A DNA stretch of 64,000 nucleotides from positions 2,790,001 to 2,854,000 of the forward strand of contig NZ_RKSM01000001.1 of assembly GCF_008729015.1 (NCBI RefSeq), written 5' to 3'. Below, piece after piece: positions 61,700-64,000 of the stretch. Source of the stretch: Haloarcula sp. CBA1129. GTDB taxonomy: Archaea > Halobacteriota > Halobacteria > Halobacteriales > Haloarculaceae. Every line of letters begins with the position of its first letter. Position 1 is the stretch's first letter. Position numbers and translations under genes: made by a program. Below the pieces are notes generated by a model. That model was not told the origin of the DNA, did no database searches, and saw only the letters and a program-made list of their open reading frames with translations.

Positions 61700-61760
61700 C
61701 GGACCCAAGAATCACAGCGAACCCCGAGGTTGCGAGCAGAGTTGACGTTCGAACAGCGTC

Positions 61761-62177
61761 CTATCGACCGTTTGCTCGCCCGACGCTCTCTCGCACCGCA
61801 GAAACGAGGTCGTAGGTAAGCAGGTACACCGGGCGCAGGAAGTAGTTCGCCATCCCTGCGAGACCGAGCAGTCCGCCGATGGCCTGCATCTCACCGGGCG
61901 TGGCCGACAGGCGGACGAGCAGCGGCAGGGCCGTGATGAGCGGCGCGACCCACAGCGACGCAACGAGACCATCCACGTCGACACCGGCGACGGAACCGAA
62001 TCGCTCCTTGTCCGGACGGGCGGCGTACAGAACAGCCGTTAGTACCAGCAGACCCACGACAATCGGCAGAGACGCGCCGACGCCGGCGACGCCGAAGCCG
62101 ATAGCCAGTGCGGCCGCGACGAGCAACAGGACCGTCACCTGCATCGTCCCGTGCCGGATGGCCGCTTCCGTATCCAT
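61761..62177 (-). CDS. Small haloarchaeal membrane protein
   Basis: 138-aa protein with about four hydrophobic helices (MQVTVLLLVAAALAIGFGVAG, ASLPIVVGLLVLTAVLYAARP, VDGLVASLWVAPLITALPLLV, QAIGGLLGLAGMANYFLRPVY). A short amino end MDTEAAIRHGT precedes helix 1, fixing the start at 62177. Unknown function. Confidence 0.65.
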   Translation of the reverse strand: MDTEAAIRHGTMQVTVLLLVAAALAIGFGVAGVGASLPIVVGLLVLTAVLYAARPDKERFGSVAGVDVDGLVASLWVAPLITALPLLVRLSATPGEMQAIGGLLGLAGMANYFLRPVYLLTYDLVSAVRESVGRANGR

Positions 62178-62271
62178 ATCCGGTCGTTGCGGCGGTGCTG
62201 TATAAACCCTGTGAGGGCGGCGTCCGGTTCTTAACACCTTTCGGGTTCGACCGCAAAGCAGTGGCGAAGAC

Positions 62272-63708
62272 GTGCCCTCCACGTACAATCCGGTCCGTGG
62301 CGTCCTGCTGTTCATCGGCGGCTTACTTGCACGGTTTGACCTCGTCGAGCGCGAGCGAATCCGCCGAGCGACGGACCTCTCTTGGCCCCGCATCGTCACC
62401 GGGCTTGCCCGGATGTCGAAGTCGACGGTCGACGTGGCGATGGTCGGGCTCGCGCTCGGACCGACAGCTATCGCCGGCGTCGGCTTCGCCGCGCCGTTCT
62501 GGGAACTGGTGTTCGCGCTGGGTGGCGGCGTCGCCGGGGGGACAATCGGGATGGTGTCCCAGCGCTACGGCGCCGACGCCGAGGCGGAGCTGGCGGTGAC
62601 TGTCACGACCAGCGCCGCCGTCGCTCTGGGGCTGACGCTCCCGCTACTGGCGGCGTACTGGGTCCTCCCGGGTCTGCTCGTCGATCTCGTCGGGACGGGG
62701 TCCGAGGCCGTCGATTACGGAGTCCAATATTTGCGCGTCATTGCCCTCGGTGTCCCCTTTGCCGCACTGAACCTCATCGCGAGCCGAACGCTCGTCGGGG
62801 CCGACGACGCTTGGACCCCGATGCTGTTGCGGGCCGGCGGCGCGGTCGTCAACATCGCGTTGAACGCCGTGTTCATCTTCGGATTCGGTCTCGGCGTCGT
62901 CGGTGCGGCGCTGGGGACGGTCGTCGCGAACGTGCTCGTCACGGCCGGGTTCGCGGTCGGACTGGCCCGCGGTGGCCTGCCGGTAATCGGTGCGTTTCCG
63001 GTCCGGATTCCGTTATCGCGGCCGTTCCTCGACCGGGGATTGGGACGAGACCTCGCAGAGACCGGGGCACCGCTGGTGGGAGCCAACCTTGCACGGACCG
63101 GGGCGCAGTTCCCCCGGCTGTTCATCGTCGGGCTGTTCGGGCCGGGGGTGGTGTCGGCCTACGTCGTGGCGCTGCGGGTCCGGGCGCTGCTTGATACGCC
63201 GAACTGGGGACTGAGCCTCGCGTCGAGCAGCCTCGTCGGACAGGCGCTCGGTGAGGGCAACGAGGCCGAGGCGACCGTCTGGGCGCAGACGGTCCTCCGG
63301 CTGAGTATCGGCGTGTACATCGTCGTCGCGGCGACGTTACTCCCGTTCTCGCGTGGCCTCGCCCGCTTGTTCGTTTCGGACCCCACAGTACTCCCGCTGG
63401 TGACGGTGTTCGTCGCCGTCGCATGTGCCAGCGTCGTGTTCAGGGGCGTCGACGGCGGTTCGACCGGGCCGCTCCGTGCCAGCGGTGACACGCGCTGGCC
63501 GCTGTACTCCCAGTTGGCCGGGATGTACCTGTTCGCTCTCCCGCTGGCGTATCTCGGCTACGTTACACCACTCGGCGAACTCGCGCTGTACGCCTCGCTG
63601 GTGGTCGAAACCGCGGTTCCCGCCGCAGTGACCTACTATCGCTTTCGGTCGGGAACGTGGCGAGTCGTCAGTCGGTCCTACCGACCCGACGCGGCGCTGG
63701 ACGATTGA
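62272..63708 (+). CDS. MATE-family multidrug/toxin exporter
   Basis: 478-aa, 12-helix MATE transporter (DinF-like branch), exporting cationic drugs or metabolites using Na+ or H+. The internal duplication is visible, for example VDVAMVGLALGPTAIAGVGF in helix 1-2 and LGVPFAALNLIASRTLVGADDAWTPM, then GASGDTRWPLYSQLAGMYLF in the second half. It starts with GTG at 62272, preceded by TTAACA about 35 nt upstream. Confidence 0.9.
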   Translation: MPSTYNPVRGVLLFIGGLLARFDLVERERIRRATDLSWPRIVTGLARMSKSTVDVAMVGLALGPTAIAGVGFAAPFWELVFALGGGVAGGTIGMVSQRYGADAEAELAVTVTTSAAVALGLTLPLLAAYWVLPGLLVDLVGTGSEAVDYGVQYLRVIALGVPFAALNLIASRTLVGADDAWTPMLLRAGGAVVNIALNAVFIFGFGLGVVGAALGTVVANVLVTAGFAVGLARGGLPVIGAFPVRIPLSRPFLDRGLGRDLAETGAPLVGANLARTGAQFPRLFIVGLFGPGVVSAYVVALRVRALLDTPNWGLSLASSSLVGQALGEGNEAEATVWAQTVLRLSIGVYIVVAATLLPFSRGLARLFVSDPTVLPLVTVFVAVACASVVFRGVDGGSTGPLRASGDTRWPLYSQLAGMYLFALPLAYLGYVTPLGELALYASLVVETAVPAAVTYYRFRSGTWRVVSRSYRPDAALDD

Positions 63709-63739
63709 AGCGTGGCGTCGACAGCCGACTGACATCAGG

Positions 63740-63756
63740 CAGCCGACAGTATATTT
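63740..63756 (+). promoter_or_regulatory. Promoter of the BrkB-like gene with repeated CAGCCGAC motif
   Basis: CAGCCGACAGTAT (63740-63752) overlaps a TATATTT box about 27-30 nt before the GTG at 63781. The same 13-mer forms one arm of the hairpin at 40012-40082; a shorter CAGCCGAC also precedes it at 63722-63729. Confidence 0.5.
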
Positions 63757-63780
63757 GTGACGCCACTCTGACGTGCTCGT

Positions 63781-64000
63781 GTGGACCGCACACGCGCTGT
63801 CTCCGTCGGTCGGGATGTCGTCCGCACGGTACGTGAGGAAGAGGTCTCCTTTCTCGCAGCCGGCATCGCCTACTACATGTTCGTCTCGCTCCTACCGCTG
63901 TTGTTGCTGACGCTGGTCGTCGGCACGCTGGCGGGCGGAGAGGCCTTTGCCGAGCGTATCGTGACGGCAGCGGGAGACGTGCTCTCACCGACAGCGTCGA
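63781..64000 (+). CDS. YihY/BrkB-family membrane protein (truncated by window end)
   Basis: Only the first 73 codons are present; the gene runs off the window. They read MDRTRAVSVGRDVVRTVREE, then EVSFLAAGIAYYMFVSLLPLLLLTLVVGTLAGG, which is the beginning of the YihY/virulence-factor-BrkB membrane family (FLAAGIAYYxFxSLLP motif). Function unclear; formerly called RNase BN. Start GTG at 63781, with TATATTT upstream. Confidence 0.8.
   Translation, partial: MDRTRAVSVGRDVVRTVREEEVSFLAAGIAYYMFVSLLPLLLLTLVVGTLAGGEAFAERIVTAAGDVLSPTAS

Overview
The window is a GC-rich, tightly packed archaeal chromosome segment from a halophilic euryarchaeon of the Haloarcula/Haloferax type. The evidence is acidic, Asp/Glu-rich proteins throughout; paired TatCo/TatCt translocases; archaeal information-processing genes (PCNA, PriL, Hjc, aIF2-gamma, Rpb7, Spt4, L40e, Trm1, Trm-G10, Tsr3); a copper nitrite reductase of the haloarchaeal type; and TATA boxes about 25-30 nt upstream of start codons with little or no leader. 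Haloarcula is the best guess from overall resemblance, not proof. I see no rRNA, tRNA, CRISPR array, complete insertion sequence, prophage or replication origin. Coding density is above 90 percent.

Layout. 0-9.6 kb: a MutS-like ATPase, LarE, a histidine phosphatase, the divergent tatCo/tatCt pair, a ribbon-helix-helix regulator overlapping a queuosine-precursor-type transporter, and an FtsJ/RlmE methyltransferase with a TRAM domain. 9.6-17.2 kb: nirK behind a promoter with three dyads, then PCNA, an alpha/beta hydrolase, a membrane protein, a DUF4382 lipoprotein, Hjc, a SWIM protein and primase large subunit. 17.4-23 kb: a microprotein, a frameshifted gene, a left-handed beta-helix protein, a decayed repeat-rich gap, S-adenosylhomocysteine hydrolase, a repeat-bearing acidic surface protein and an MTA/SAH deaminase. 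23-31.5 kb: MFS transporter, hisG, trm-G10, a zinc microprotein, the aIF2-gamma/PIN/rpb7/spt4/dephospho-CoA kinase cluster and a zinc-ribbon transcription regulator. 31.5-40 kb: a nuclease-like DUF5787 protein, MBL hydrolase, a AAA ATPase divergent from a membrane protein with five YegP-type repeats, a PPOX-family protein, thiolase and NUDIX hydrolase. 40-49.4 kb: thioesterase, NhaP/KefB-like antiporter, MscS channel, MBL hydrolase, UspA, SerRS, a methyltransferase, an NTF2-like protein and a peroxiredoxin with a very long acidic tail. 49.4-64 kb: Tsr3, a 37-aa zinc protein, an enolase-superfamily protein, L40e, a GAF membrane protein, an MBL hydrolase, the DUF5786/DUF99 pair, RidA, uracil-DNA glycosylase, hisH, an SDR/acetoacetate-decarboxylase-like pair, SWIM protein, 7TM histidine kinase, Trm1, a MATE exporter and the start of a YihY/BrkB protein.

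How they fit. Most of the window is core housekeeping: DNA clamp, primase and resolvase; transcription and translation initiation; tRNA and rRNA modification; histidine synthesis with dispersed genes; SAM by-product salvage. Accessory functions are respiration on nitrite, protein export by Tat, and ion and drug transport. The most interesting unexplained signals are regulatory dyads placed at TATA boxes (nirK, the RHH-transporter pair, tsr3, hisH and the regulator at 30.3 kb), the divergent AAA ATPase/YegP-repeat membrane protein pair, the peroxiredoxin fusion, and several microproteins of 37-58 residues. I found no multi-gene defence or mobile system, and nothing here is clearly a wholly new system.
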